64,000 bases of DNA from Scilla litardierei (Eukaryota > Streptophyta > Magnoliopsida > Asparagales > Asparagaceae). Position 1 is the first letter of the stretch, and every line of letters begins with the position of its first letter. Below the pieces are notes generated by a model that was given only the letters and a program-made list of their open reading frames with translations, ran no database searches and had not been told where the DNA came from. Below are positions 1 to 10,393 of this stretch, in pieces. The DNA is taken from NCBI GenBank assembly GCA_030789695.1, contig CM061139.1, positions 6,091,878-6,155,877 of the forward strand, written 5' to 3'. A program made the translations under genes and the position numbers.

Positions 1-250
1 GGATCGTATCCTCCCATCTGAGCATCGAAATTTGATCTCCACATGGTAATAGCAAAGATACCTGGACAACAAAAATAAGAAAACTAGAGAGGAGCGTCAA
101 TAGTACAAGAGAATAACAAAAATATAATACAATGGTGGGGAAAAAATTCTCAGTTATTATATTTGTTTTTTTGTTTTAATGCGTAGTCTAACGAACCCAA
201 GCTAAGCTAATAACAAACCGAACGCCTCCCTAGCAACGGCGCCAAAAACT
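1..250 (-). mobile_element. PBS, leader and start of gag of an Athila/Tat-like Gypsy element (partial)
   Basis: Read on the minus strand, this follows the LTR that ends at 251. A TTTGGCGCCGTTGC-type primer-binding site lies at about 232-246; this kind of site is usual in Athila/Tat-type Gypsy elements. About 180 bases of AT-rich leader follow. An open frame then starts with ATG at about position 48 and runs off the window edge (it reads MWRSNFDAQMGGYD). That could be the gag start, but it is too short to prove. Confidence 0.6.
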
Positions 251-2313
251 TGACCGGTGCCCCGTTTACGGTTTGGGCGCGTAGTCATTTTATCGCAAGT
301 GCACGATTAGTGTCGGGTGCGGGTATATTGAACTCAGGGAGGTGGATGGCTTGAATGGCTACTAGCCTCGCCTAGGTTGTGTGCTAACTACGCGGATAAT
401 AAGGGTGAGTAGTGTAGAAATAAAAGAATGAAATGAAAAAGACATGAAATGAATCCCCGCTAACACGGGCTAGAGCACTCATGACACTTGGCATTCGACT
501 TGACCCAGGGTGAGACATTGCCCCAAAAGGTGGTACCTAGCATCCCATGGGCCCGATATTCCGGTCAATGCCCAGTACGCTAGGTCTACCCGGTTTCGGA
601 AGGTGGGCATTCCCATGTCCATTAACACCCTCCGCAACTGGGAGCATTAAGGCCACAATGATAACTCCCAACATTTCATCCAAGCCGTTCCCACGCGTGA
701 GTACTCGATGTCAACGCTAGGGGCGTGAGCTGTGGATAGGGAGTCAACCACCAAGTTTATTCCCCCTTGGCCCGACGGTCAGAGGCGGTCTTTCTCCCGC
801 CAATGACAATAAAACGTCCCCGCGTAACCCTAATGGCCAAATAGGTCGAATGTGATTTCTAGCAATACATCGAAGCGGATCTTGACTGGACAAGACACCG
901 GACCCCAATCCCCAACACAACTAGTGTGTTACCGTATGAATTGGACTCAGATTGCTAGAAATCCCTATTGACACATTCCATCGAACACATACCATGCAAT
1001 CAAGTCAAACGTAAATTCCAAGCATCAATCCTACTCTAACCCATATTAGGTTCATCAAAGACTACTCAATGGTGAAGAACATAAAAGAAGGCAATGAAAG
1101 AGACAAATAAACATTCACCATCAAGCAAAATGAAGATAACACAAACAATGGAAAATAAGAGAAGAAAATACTTATCTTGCATTTGAATCCATCAATCCAT
1201 TACAAGATTATTGAAAGAGAGAAACCCTAATCTAAACTAACCTAAGCTCCCATGAAAGGGGCTGAAAACTGTTGAAAAAATAGGAGAGGAACCCCCCTCA
1301 AGTCGTGCCCCATCTTCTATTTATAAGCCCCTCAAAACCACAACGGTTCGGGTCCAAAAATCCAGCAAAACTGCCAAAACAGGCCCACCCGATCGGGTGA
1401 AAGTTCACCCGATCGGGTGGAAATAAACAGAGACTCAACCGCTAAAATTTGGCTCAACCGATCGGCCACCCGGACACCCAACCGATCAGGTGAAATGAAA
1501 ATCCAGACAGCACTCAATTTCAGCACACAGATGCGCTCAGAAAATTCCAGAAAAATGTAGAAAAAACGGATTTGGGCAAGCGACCTATCGTTGGAAAGCT
1601 AACAACGACGCCGACGCTAGAAAAATAAGAGATCACCCAAAATCCCTCTGGAATAATAGCAGATATTCAGTGAATGAGCAGCAGTGCGTGAAAGGGGAAG
1701 AAAAGGCCACCCGATCGGTTGAAATGTCAACCGGTCGGGTGAGTTCTTCCCCAAATTGACCCGGGGAGATGACCCGATCGGTTGAGCTGAGCGTCGACTT
1801 TGCCTTCGGTCTTCAGACACTTCACCCGGTCTCCTGAATCAATCGGTTGAGTTCTCTGGGTCATCGTTTGGAAATAACGGCGACAGATGAACCGATCGGG
1901 TGAGATATCACCCGATCGGTTGGAATTAAGCTCCAAAAGACAGAGAGCTCTGTCGATCTCACCCGTTCGCTGAACCGATCGGGTGGGCTGTGCTTTGCTT
2001 CAGCTCCTGTCTGGGTCGGATACGCGTGCATCAACCGATCGGATGGCTGTGTCCACTCGATCTGTTGAGGGCTGAAATATGGATTTCTTCGTCGTTTAGC
2101 CCTCTGGATCGCGCGTGACTCCTCCCGTTGCTCTGGGGACTCATGATATCTTTTTTATACGTCCCCAAAGTTGGAAATCTCCTGCATTTACACAAAAACA
2201 TAAATAAGTGAAAGAAAACTAAAAATCACAAGAGAAAGGGTACGAAACGACGGAAAACAACGGAAAATCACAAAGAAGACGTGCGTGAATATATAAAATA
2301 TAAACACACGTCA
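251..2313 (-). mobile_element. 5' LTR of the Athila/Tat-like element
   Basis: On the minus strand the unit begins TGACGTGTGTTTATATTTTA at 2313 and ends ...CCGGTCA at 251, directly before the primer-binding site. Its first 200 or so bases match the sequence starting at 63788 on the plus strand, which fixes the outer edge. It interrupts a Gypsy gag frame between 2313 and 2314. Its inner third carries a dispersed CCGATCGG palindrome. Short open frames here (many with a PDR-like peptide) come from that repeat and are not genes. The length of 2063 bp suits this lineage. A 5-bp target duplication cannot be checked because the other end is outside the window. Confidence 0.75.
1386..2045. repeat. Dispersed CCGATCGG palindrome cluster inside the LTR
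   Basis: The 8-bp palindrome CCGATCGG occurs nine times: 1389, 1409, 1458, 1711, 1774, 1892, 1912, 1975 and 2035. It is usually extended to a form such as CACCCGATCGGGTG or AACCGATCGGTTGA. Degenerate copies lie near 1482, 1731, 1846 and 2057. Spacing is irregular, so this is not a tandem satellite or a CRISPR array. The flanks vary between ACCC and AACC arms, so individual copies range from perfect to imperfect inverted repeats. Confidence 0.9.
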
Positions 2314-2675
2314 ATCAGCTCTCTCCTGGCAGCTCGAGGGAAATACTCCTCATCAAATCTCACCTTGAAAGTGGCCCATGGGATAGGCCTCACCAACATT
2401 TGCTCTTCTGACTCCCACCAACTGTGAGCATTGTCCTTTAATTGCTTCTTTACCGAGTCAACCCATCCAGCCGGGTTAACTTTCGAGAGCAGCAGATTGT
2501 CCTCGGTGTTCTTCATCCATTCATCTACAGCCAAGGGTCCTTCTGACCCAGTTAAATACATCGGGCCCAGCTCCCGAAATTGCTTCGCTCCCGGCTCGAA
2601 GCGAGGGGCATTCTGAAGCATGCCCTGCTACACGTGCATCATCTGCTGCATCATCCTCATCATATCCACCAACAT
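2314..2675 (-). pseudogene. gag: Ty3/Gypsy gag fragment, interrupted
   Basis: The frame starts at ATG 2675 with a Met-rich segment, hits TAG at 2628-2630, and continues as a gag core containing FRELGPMYLTGSEGPLA, a WWE motif and an RFDEEYFP motif. This resembles the Retrotrans_gag capsid region of plant Gypsy elements. At 2314 the frame runs straight into the LTR described above, so the rest of gag is displaced beyond the window. The capsid role is family knowledge; the stop and the insertion show this copy is dead. The exact lineage is not certain. Confidence 0.75.
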
Positions 2676-2945
2676 CCAACAAGTATTCCAACATCACAGT
2701 GAGAAGTCACAAGAGTACATAGTTCGAAACAAAAGGCCTAAGACATGGCCGAAACATAAACAAAGAGATAGGTGCTATGCACCGAAACCTAACAGCACTA
2801 CTAAAGCAGCAACAACTATAAGAAGTCTCCAAGTGAGTCTAGGACTGATCACCAGTGTCCTCAAACTCATCCTCAGCAGAGACCTCGAACTCAACATCTG
2901 TGTACTGCTCATCCTCTGCTACTAACTCTGACTCAGGACATGACA
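2676..2945 (-). mobile_element. Leader of the Gypsy element with a short acidic frame
   Basis: This lies between the end of the Gypsy LTR (2946) and its gag (2675). A frame at about 2839-2940 encodes a strongly acidic peptide (begins PESELVAEDEQ, ends EDTGDQS, then stop). I see no clean initiator-Met-tRNA primer site at the LTR edge. The acidic frame is noted only because it is compositionally distinct; it may be the decayed start of gag. Confidence 0.45.
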
Positions 2946-3865
2946 TGTGACACCCAAGAGAAGAGGGCACATGCAACAAAAGTCTCCCAAAGGAAAACGG
3001 AGGACTTTTGTGCAAGGTACAAATAAAAGTAAAGCGACTAGCAGTTCTAATATGATAAAATGGCATGACATTAAAGTATGCACAATTAAAATGACATGAT
3101 GAAACAAGCATGAACATCGTAGCAGAAACTACGAAAACACTATTTCACGATTCACGAATCACTAATTTATCACTTTGTGCACGGATTTTCCATCTTTTGG
3201 CTGAAGTGGCTGTACGGGCTCACTTCTACGCTCAAGCGACCGTTTAACTCTACCCCTCCACGTGTATCGAGCGTTGGTTTCACCAACACACTGAGCTCGT
3301 TTCTAGATCACGAGCCAGGAAGTGTTATTGGCATAGGGTTGTGCCCGCAAAGCAGGTGCTTAGCCTCAATAGTTACAATTATTGTAGTGTGTGCTACACA
3401 ATCACGATGAAACAATTTGATGCATGGTGTGACATGTCAATGAGCAGTTAAGTGTGTACCGTTAATTGGAAGTAAACGTGACAGGCAGCATGAAATGTTA
3501 GCATAATAATGGTGTCGGATCTAGCTTCGTTGTCAAGCTAGATCTAGTATGGCGTCTAGGCGACTATCATTTCATCGCCTAGTCTCTTTTATGCTAGTAC
3601 ACAAAATTGGCCTAAACATGGCCTAAACAAATACTGGCAAGTATCACTTGCCTGTTTTCGGGGATATCGGTTGTCGTGGGTTCGTCTGGGAAGCACGGAT
3701 GGTATGGAATGACGGGTTCTTTGTTGTTCGTTTGCATGGGATAGGTCGAACGGCGACTGAGGCTTCCGGCAAACAGGGCGGCAGTCAGGTGGTCGACGCG
3801 GGGGTCCGTGTGTGCGACTGTTGGCGTGGAGGAGGGGGACACGGCACTGGTGTGGCGCTGGAGGG
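2946..3865 (-). mobile_element. Gypsy 5' LTR, inner part (split by a Copia insertion)
   Basis: On the minus strand the LTR ends ...GGGTGTCACA at 2946, next to the leader and gag. Its matching outer terminus is TGTAATGACC at 15338. TGTRA...TYACA inverted ends are common in plant Gypsy LTRs. The Copia element at 3866-12796 divides it. Adding both parts gives about 3.46 kb, within the range of large chromovirus LTRs. No second LTR is in the window, so the boundaries rest on the terminal dinucleotides and the adjoining gag. Confidence 0.55.
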
Positions 3866-6370
3866 TGTTGGGGTTTTGGCGGACCCCCAGAGCTCGGGTC
3901 TGTCTCCGTCCTAAGTCGGACGGACCACAGAGGCACAAAAGCGCAGCGGAAATCGAAAACAAAATTTTCTAGACTAGCTAAACAATTTAGCTAGGCTCTG
4001 AGGGAGCCAGAACCCAGCCCGATCTATGCCAACTCGGGGTGGATCTGACCACCCCAAGAGGGATCTACTCTAATGCGACTAATTAAATCTACATTAAAAA
4101 TTACTTAACCACATACCCGGAATCTTGGCCCTGGAGCAGGCAAGATGTACCACACTGTCTTCTGAAGCTCCTCGTAGCCGAGCCGCCTTGACTTGAGCCG
4201 ACTGAGCCGCCTCGCACCCTCGAACCGATCCGCCCGAACCAACTTTCGCCTCCGAGCCGATCACACGCGATAGAAAGTTTCACTTGAGTAGAACCCGCGT
4301 CTTAGACGTCTGGATTTAAATCCAAACCCCCTTTGTAGTCTTGCTAGGACTACTTCGGAGAATAGGAAGAAAGAGAGAGAGAGAGAGAATAGTTTAGTCG
4401 CTGATCGAGCTTGCTCTAAAAGTCTGGAGCTACTCGATCGAGGACTTGGTGTGTTTTTCAACGAAGAGAGTGCATCCCTATTTATATAGGGAGTCGGCAC
4501 TCACTCTTTCGTTGCGAGCAATGTGGGACTTTTGCAAATGAGAGGAAAAATCAATTAAGCCAATTTAGCTTAATTTGTAGTTTAAGTGAGCTTTTCATAA
4601 AAGAAAACTTTAACTAATTATTTCTCTTTGCTCATTAAACTTTAGACACTAAACAAGCTATCAATCCGAAGGGATTCGACTGGTGAACGCGTAGGAATTG
4701 ACGGCGATGAATTTCGACTTCGTTTGACCCCTCAAACAATTGCCCAAAGTTGGGCAAATAATCGATTTTCGTAGCCGTCATTTGGGGTTTCAAAAACCCT
4801 AAATGACTTAAGCTGCGGGCGTGCCCGCCCAAGGAGAGCAAGGGCAGGCCGCACGCCTGCTGGGCAGCGGGTGTGCGCCCGCTGCATGCAGCGGGCCGTG
4901 CCCGCTGCAAGCGCGCTGGCCCGCTGTGCTGCGGGCCACGCCCGCTGCTGTAACGGGCGCCTGCCCACTGAAGTTAGCGGGCAATGCCCGCTACTGCAGC
5001 GGCCTGCGCCCGCTGTGCAGCGGGCGTGCGCCCGCTGCTGCTGCGGGCTGTGCCCGTTTGCCCTTGTCTATGGGCTTGTTAGCCCAGTGGGTCTAACCCA
5101 CTTCGCCTTGGACTGTTTTCACGTTTTCGGGCTCGTTTGAGCTCCGATTTGGACGCGGTTTGAACCTGTGTTTAGACCGGGACGATCCCGTCATCCAGGT
5201 AACCCTTTCCAATATATTTGTTCCTACTAAATTTGCCGTAACCAATTTACGACACGTTTAATCATAGTTTGCATCAGATACAACATTTGTCCCTTTTGCT
5301 ATTGCGACTAATTTTCACAACAAGCTTTGTGAATATCAACTATTCGATTTCATCAAATGAATCTCTCTTAATAAATCTTCTTATTACTAAGACATGAACG
5401 CTACTCGGTGTGAGACCCTACAGCCTGACCTTACTACAGGTTGGGGCTCGGAACCCCTAGACGACGATCACCACGAGCAGTAGCTGTCGTCCCTGTTTCA
5501 GAATCATCATAACATGATCGACCCTTTGACAAAAGCATCATTGGGTTTACATTGGCTGCATCAGTGATGAACTCCGTTAGCTATAGTCCCTTCGTCAAGA
5601 CTGTGTTCCTGTTGGCCTAGGGTATGGTTTACTGTCAACCCTATTAGACAACATTGGTCAGTATACGGCGGTCTTTGTTGTATACTCGTTGTACTTCTTA
5701 CAACGTACCCCGGCCGAGGATTAACACAAAGATCGTACTGAGCCTCTAACACTAACTTCCCTTTAACGGAAGTGACGAATCCCATCTTAGTCATCTACTC
5801 ACCTCGAGAGCTTCATGTGCAAATCAACCTAAGATCTTTCAGCAGGTCTAGCCTCGAAGCTAGATCATGGGTCTAGGTTACACGGTTCACTCACAGGTTC
5901 GTTCAAATGACTTCAGGTCATAAGGACCAGCTAACCTATCATCACCCTAGAGTTATTAAAGACAGTTTAGTTAAAGTTAACCATTTAATAACTCTAATTT
6001 GGTCATTCAGTGAACTCATTCTCCAATGAGCACCCGTGTCTCGTCTCCGACTTCAACAAGTCGAATGACTATGAGATCATCATTACCCTTAGGTAAGACT
6101 AAGACACAATGGTCTATCCGATGTGTCGATATCCAGTTCTCGACACATCTATGACCACGAACCGTTTAAGACTTACGTTTCTATTCAGTCGCTTACTAAC
6201 TCATAATCGAGATCTCATCTAGATGCGTAAGGACCTAACTATAAGTCTATGGATATTATCTAAATATATTAATACGAACGATTTCATACTTAGAATAATA
6301 CATACCATATACAGTATGAACAAGACGTATACTTAGGATAAATTGCCTTATGGGCATATATCCTCCTACA
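3866..6370 (-). repeat. 3' LTR of the gag-only Copia element
   Basis: Begins TGTTGGGGTTTTGGCGGAC and ends ATATCCTCCTACA in plus-strand reading. It is collinear with 10394-12796 over its whole length but about 100 bp longer, mainly in the GC-palindrome block (about 4814-5060) and a short GA run near 4370. Open frames inside are mirrored in the other LTR and are not genes. Confidence 0.9.
4814..5062. repeat. GC-rich hairpin array in the LTR
   Basis: A run of about eight short inverted repeats of the form AGCGGGC-N-GCCCGCT, for example GCAGCGGGCCGTGCCCGCTGC near 4887. Loops are a few bases long. The matching block in the other LTR (about 11335-11485) has fewer units, so the array has expanded or contracted since insertion. 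Confidence 0.85.
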
Positions 6371-7616
6371 TCTCCCACTTGCACTTAGGCTATTTATCTC
6401 GGTATCTCATACCGTTATAACATATCAGTCACTTTGACATTTATATGACAAACCTAAGAGTGGTTTTACTAACGAGTATCTACAACAAATTTTAATGGAT
6501 TAAATAATACATCTCTTGATCACACAGGGTTGATCCTTTGGAAAAATGATCTGGATCAATTTTTCCTATCTTTGTATAGCTAACAATTAGCTAATACAAC
6601 CTAGATGTAGGGTCTAACATTATAATCTATAAGTCAGTCTCAGCTCATTCCACTTTTCTTGTGTCAATATGTCAGGTACATACATGACACCCTAAGTCTC
6701 TATATATACGGTTAAATCAAAACAATTTTGATTCAATGTTTTATATAGATGATTTATAAGTTGGAAATCCTTTTTACTTAGTCCAAAAACTGGAACTAAG
6801 TATACGAGCTGGCTCCCACTGACTTTAAGAATTACCTGGTTAAGTGTTTCAATATCATATCTAAATCATATTTAGATTTATATATAAAGACATAACCATA
6901 TGGTAAGTGCTTTAGATGGAATGTACTAGTGTCAGGTTCGGTTTGACGAATGAGTCAAGTCAAGATCGGTTTAAGGAATCTTGGCATTTGACTCACTCAA
7001 TCAAACGTCCTACACTGTACTTTTCCATTAACCAAATTTAATATTAACTCTTTAATAACTAAATGCAGTTTATTAAGAATTAATCTTAATATGCGTATAA
7101 TTGTGATCACACACAATTAATACGCCCCTGGAACCTATACTTAACTACCAATTGACTATAACATTAAGTCAGCTTCAAAACCAACATTTTTCGAAGCTTC
7201 GCATCATAATTCGAGAATTTCGCAATCAACTCAGAAAGCCACAATCACAGAAAATTTAAGCCAGTCAAATTTCAACTCAACAGAAAACGCAATTTCCGAG
7301 ACATTCATTGAAACAACGGATTCATTAAGATGAACCGTAATTTGTTTATCCAATAAACTTTGAGTGTAGAACACTCAATCATTGTTTTCAACCTTCAAGA
7401 AATGATACATTTTATTTAAATAAAATTTAGTATCATCTGCTTCTCGATCATGTCTCTCGAAGTCGTTGAACGGCCCCAGCAGCAACGATTGCTCAGATTG
7501 CCGACCGTCCTCCGCACTTCTCCCAATCTTCGCTTCATATCAGCCACCTGTGTACATTACACAGATATCTCAGTATCTCATACTATATGATTGGAAATAA
7601 TTACGTTTTATTGAAT

Positions 7617-8441
7617 TTAATTTGTACCTGAGGTAGAGGCATCAGTATGCCCCTTCTTCTTTTCTGCAAGATAGATCTTACAGTTCCTCTTCCAGTGGCC
7701 AATCTTCTGGCAATGGAAGCACTCAAATTTTGACGGGGCCCCTTTAGTCTTTTTCTTCCCTTTCTTCGCCTTCGCAGGTTGCGGGACCTGCCTCTTCTTA
7801 CCCTTACCTTTCGGCTGGTCGGAAGAAGCAGAGCCAACAACCAATGCAGTCGGCTTCTTCTCAATCTCCTCAAACTGCCTAAGCATATTGAGGAGACCAG
7901 GAAGATCCGTTTCAAGACTGTTCATTATAAAACCAGTGATGAAAGGCTTAAACTCAGGAGTTAAAGACTTAAGGATAATGTCCACGGACATCTCATTGTC
8001 CAGGACAAATCCTAACTGGACAACGTCCTCTACGTACCCGATCATCTTGATAACATGATCCTGTACGGGCCCTGCCTCCATCTATGTGCCCCAGAGGTTA
8101 CTGGTGGCTTCGAACTTGGCAGCTCGAGATCGCTTGCCGTATAACTCTTGTGCATTTAGAAGCATACTTTGAACATCCATATGTTCATGCTTCCTCTGCA
8201 GCTCGTTACTCATCGAAGCCAGAGTAAGGCACCTGGCCTTCTCTGCATCCCTCTGGTATAGCTTATAGGCTTCCTTTTCCTCGAAGGTCGAATCGTCATC
8301 GGGCTTCTCCGGAGCGTCCTCGAACAGTACGTATCCAATCCCAGCTAGGGAAAGGACCAACATAATGTTCCTAAGCCAGTCTTTGTAGTTCGTTCTATCG
8401 AGCACGTTCTTCTCAACCATATATCTAAGACCCAAATCCAT
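7617..8441 (-). pseudogene. gag: Copia gag polyprotein (UBN2 type) with one in-frame TAG
   Basis: A single frame of about 274 codons starts at ATG 8441 (MDLGLRYMVEKNVLDRTNY) and ends in TAA just after a TSTSGT-like stretch. TAG at 8082-8084 breaks it. Part 1 has the N-terminal Copia gag signature with an NYKDW motif. Part 2 has the UBN2 capsid core (GFVLDNEMSVDIIL), a basic Lys-rich stretch and a CCHC zinc knuckle, CFHCQKIGHWKRNC (C-X2-C-X4-H-X4-C). It would package element RNA. In autonomous relatives protease follows at this point; here the frame simply stops. A CAG/GTACAA splice-donor-like site overlaps the end (about 7621-7630). Confidence 0.85.
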
Positions 8442-10379
8442 TCTGCATTTTTATAGATACTTTAGTCAGTATATGTTCGTAGTATAGTTTTAATGGTTTT
8501 AATAAAACTATATTCTCCCACTAAATTTATTAAAGCCATAATAATAAACAATTTAATATAAAATAACATTTGTGAGAGAGGGATCCGACTACCCTGAGTC
8601 TGACAACCTTGAGTGTGTCTCAACAAGTTGTCCGACTCTGCAGTCGGTAGACGAACTCGTCGTCAATCATATCTATTATGATTCCCTATCGATTTTACCC
8701 CTAGTCATTTGTGATCATGAGTGTACTCATCCGGATCACAATAGCTAGCCTAGTCGGACCCTTGTTTTCGTGTCTAGCCTGACTTGCCCCGCCGCTCGGT
8801 GTATGCACGACACGTTGGTTTGGGTCAGGACTTAGACTACATTCTTGGTTAGACTTACGCCGATGCTCGGAGGATGAGACATCAGTTTCAGTCAGGTCAA
8901 GATGTTTATCAAGAAATCGGTTTCTATAAGATTGACATGTCACGGCTTGAGTGTAGCTCAACAATCGTAATATGTTTCTTACAGTTGCCAACTCCTAAAA
9001 CAAGGAGGACTACGATTTATCTTGAACAAGATTGTTATCGTATTTGACTTAGGTATAGTCGATGGACTTACACAGTCATGAATCGACTCCTTGCGGTCCA
9101 TCGGACGCGGCCAGGGAATTGACTAAGGCAGGACCACTTAGTACCTAGTCTAGCTAGGTTGGTCCAGCAAACTTAGCCAAGCACATTAACCGACATCATG
9201 ATCCATTGAAGGAGTTTTCATCAATTTTATGTTTGTCCAAACAACTAAATGGCTTTTAATTAAGAAAACTAATTAATCCTTATCAACTAGTGGATCCTAA
9301 AATTCGAAATTTTATGGATTGGTTGAACAATTTTTATTAAGTCCTTATCAACTATAAGGTTCATTTGTTCAACGTGCTACCCCAATCTAATTAGGATTTT
9401 AAGAAAACATTTACACCATTTTTCAAAAATAGTCTTTTGTGAAAATCATCAATTAATCGATTTATTGAAATGATTTACAATCAAAGGGACTACCCTAATC
9501 TGGTATTAGGTTTTGATATTGTTTTGTTTTATCAAACATAGCATGTCACTAGCTTATTAAAATTTCATCTTATAAAATTTTAAACATTTAATGGCTAACC
9601 TAATAAGGTTCATGAATACATTATTCAACATGTCCATTAAAAGAAAATGAAACAACTAATTTATCCGCATAAATGAAAGTTTCATTTAGTGACATATAAT
9701 GAGTATTTGCAAGTTTAAAATTATCTACATAATAAATAACATGCAAATCTAAAATTTAACAATTAAATTTTAAAGATCAAAATTTAAAGCTTCAAACCAT
9801 TTTATCACATAAAACTAGGTATCATAAAATTATCAAATAATTTTAAAACCTAGGCTTTAAAATTTTAATCAATCATTTCTAGGATTAAAATATCGCATAA
9901 ATAATCTAGAAACATATATGTAATTTAAAAGAAACTAATTTATCTTTTCATCTCATGAAAATAAACTATTTCTATAATTTACATATCCACTAAACCAATT
10001 TTTAAAACACTTTTAAAATCATTAGAAACTGATTAAAAAGCTTTCAAATAGAGTTTTTAAAATTTCTAATCTTTATGTAACTTAAGAAAAATTTAAATTT
10101 CAAAAACAAAATATATCCTTAAGGTTACATAAACTTTAAAACTTTCAAATGCTCAGAAAAATTATTATAAAGCATTTAAACATTGGAGACCAACTTAAAA
10201 TTTATCGCATAAAATTAAATCATCCCAAAAAGAAATTTCGTGTTGCAAAAAAACAATTTTTAAAAAACACAAAATAATTTTAAACTAATTTAAGATAAAG
10301 CTAAAATAGTTTGTATGTTTAAAATTAAGCAATTTAAAGATTTTACAAAGTCGCTATAATAGATCTATAGCATAACCGT
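8442..10379 (-). mobile_element. Leader of the gag-only Copia element, no supported gene
   Basis: About 1.9 kb between the primer-binding site and gag. It is very AT-rich from about 9240 to 10330. The only sizeable frame (8701-8991, minus) has no recognisable motif. An unusually long untranslated leader is consistent with a non-autonomous element. Confidence 0.6.
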
Positions 10380-10392
10380 GTCTCTGATACCA
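10380..10392 (-). other. Primer-binding site (initiator tRNA-Met type)
   Basis: Minus-strand TGGTATCAGAG directly follows the 5' LTR end at 10394. This is the standard plant Copia/Gypsy primer site complementary to the 3' end of initiator Met tRNA, and it fixes the element's orientation as minus. Confidence 0.85.
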
Positions 10393-10393
10393 C

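Noticed and set aside
1389..2042. CRISPR-like array suggested by repeated CCGATCGG
   Set aside because: Irregular spacing, no conserved long repeat, no cas genes and clearly plant DNA.
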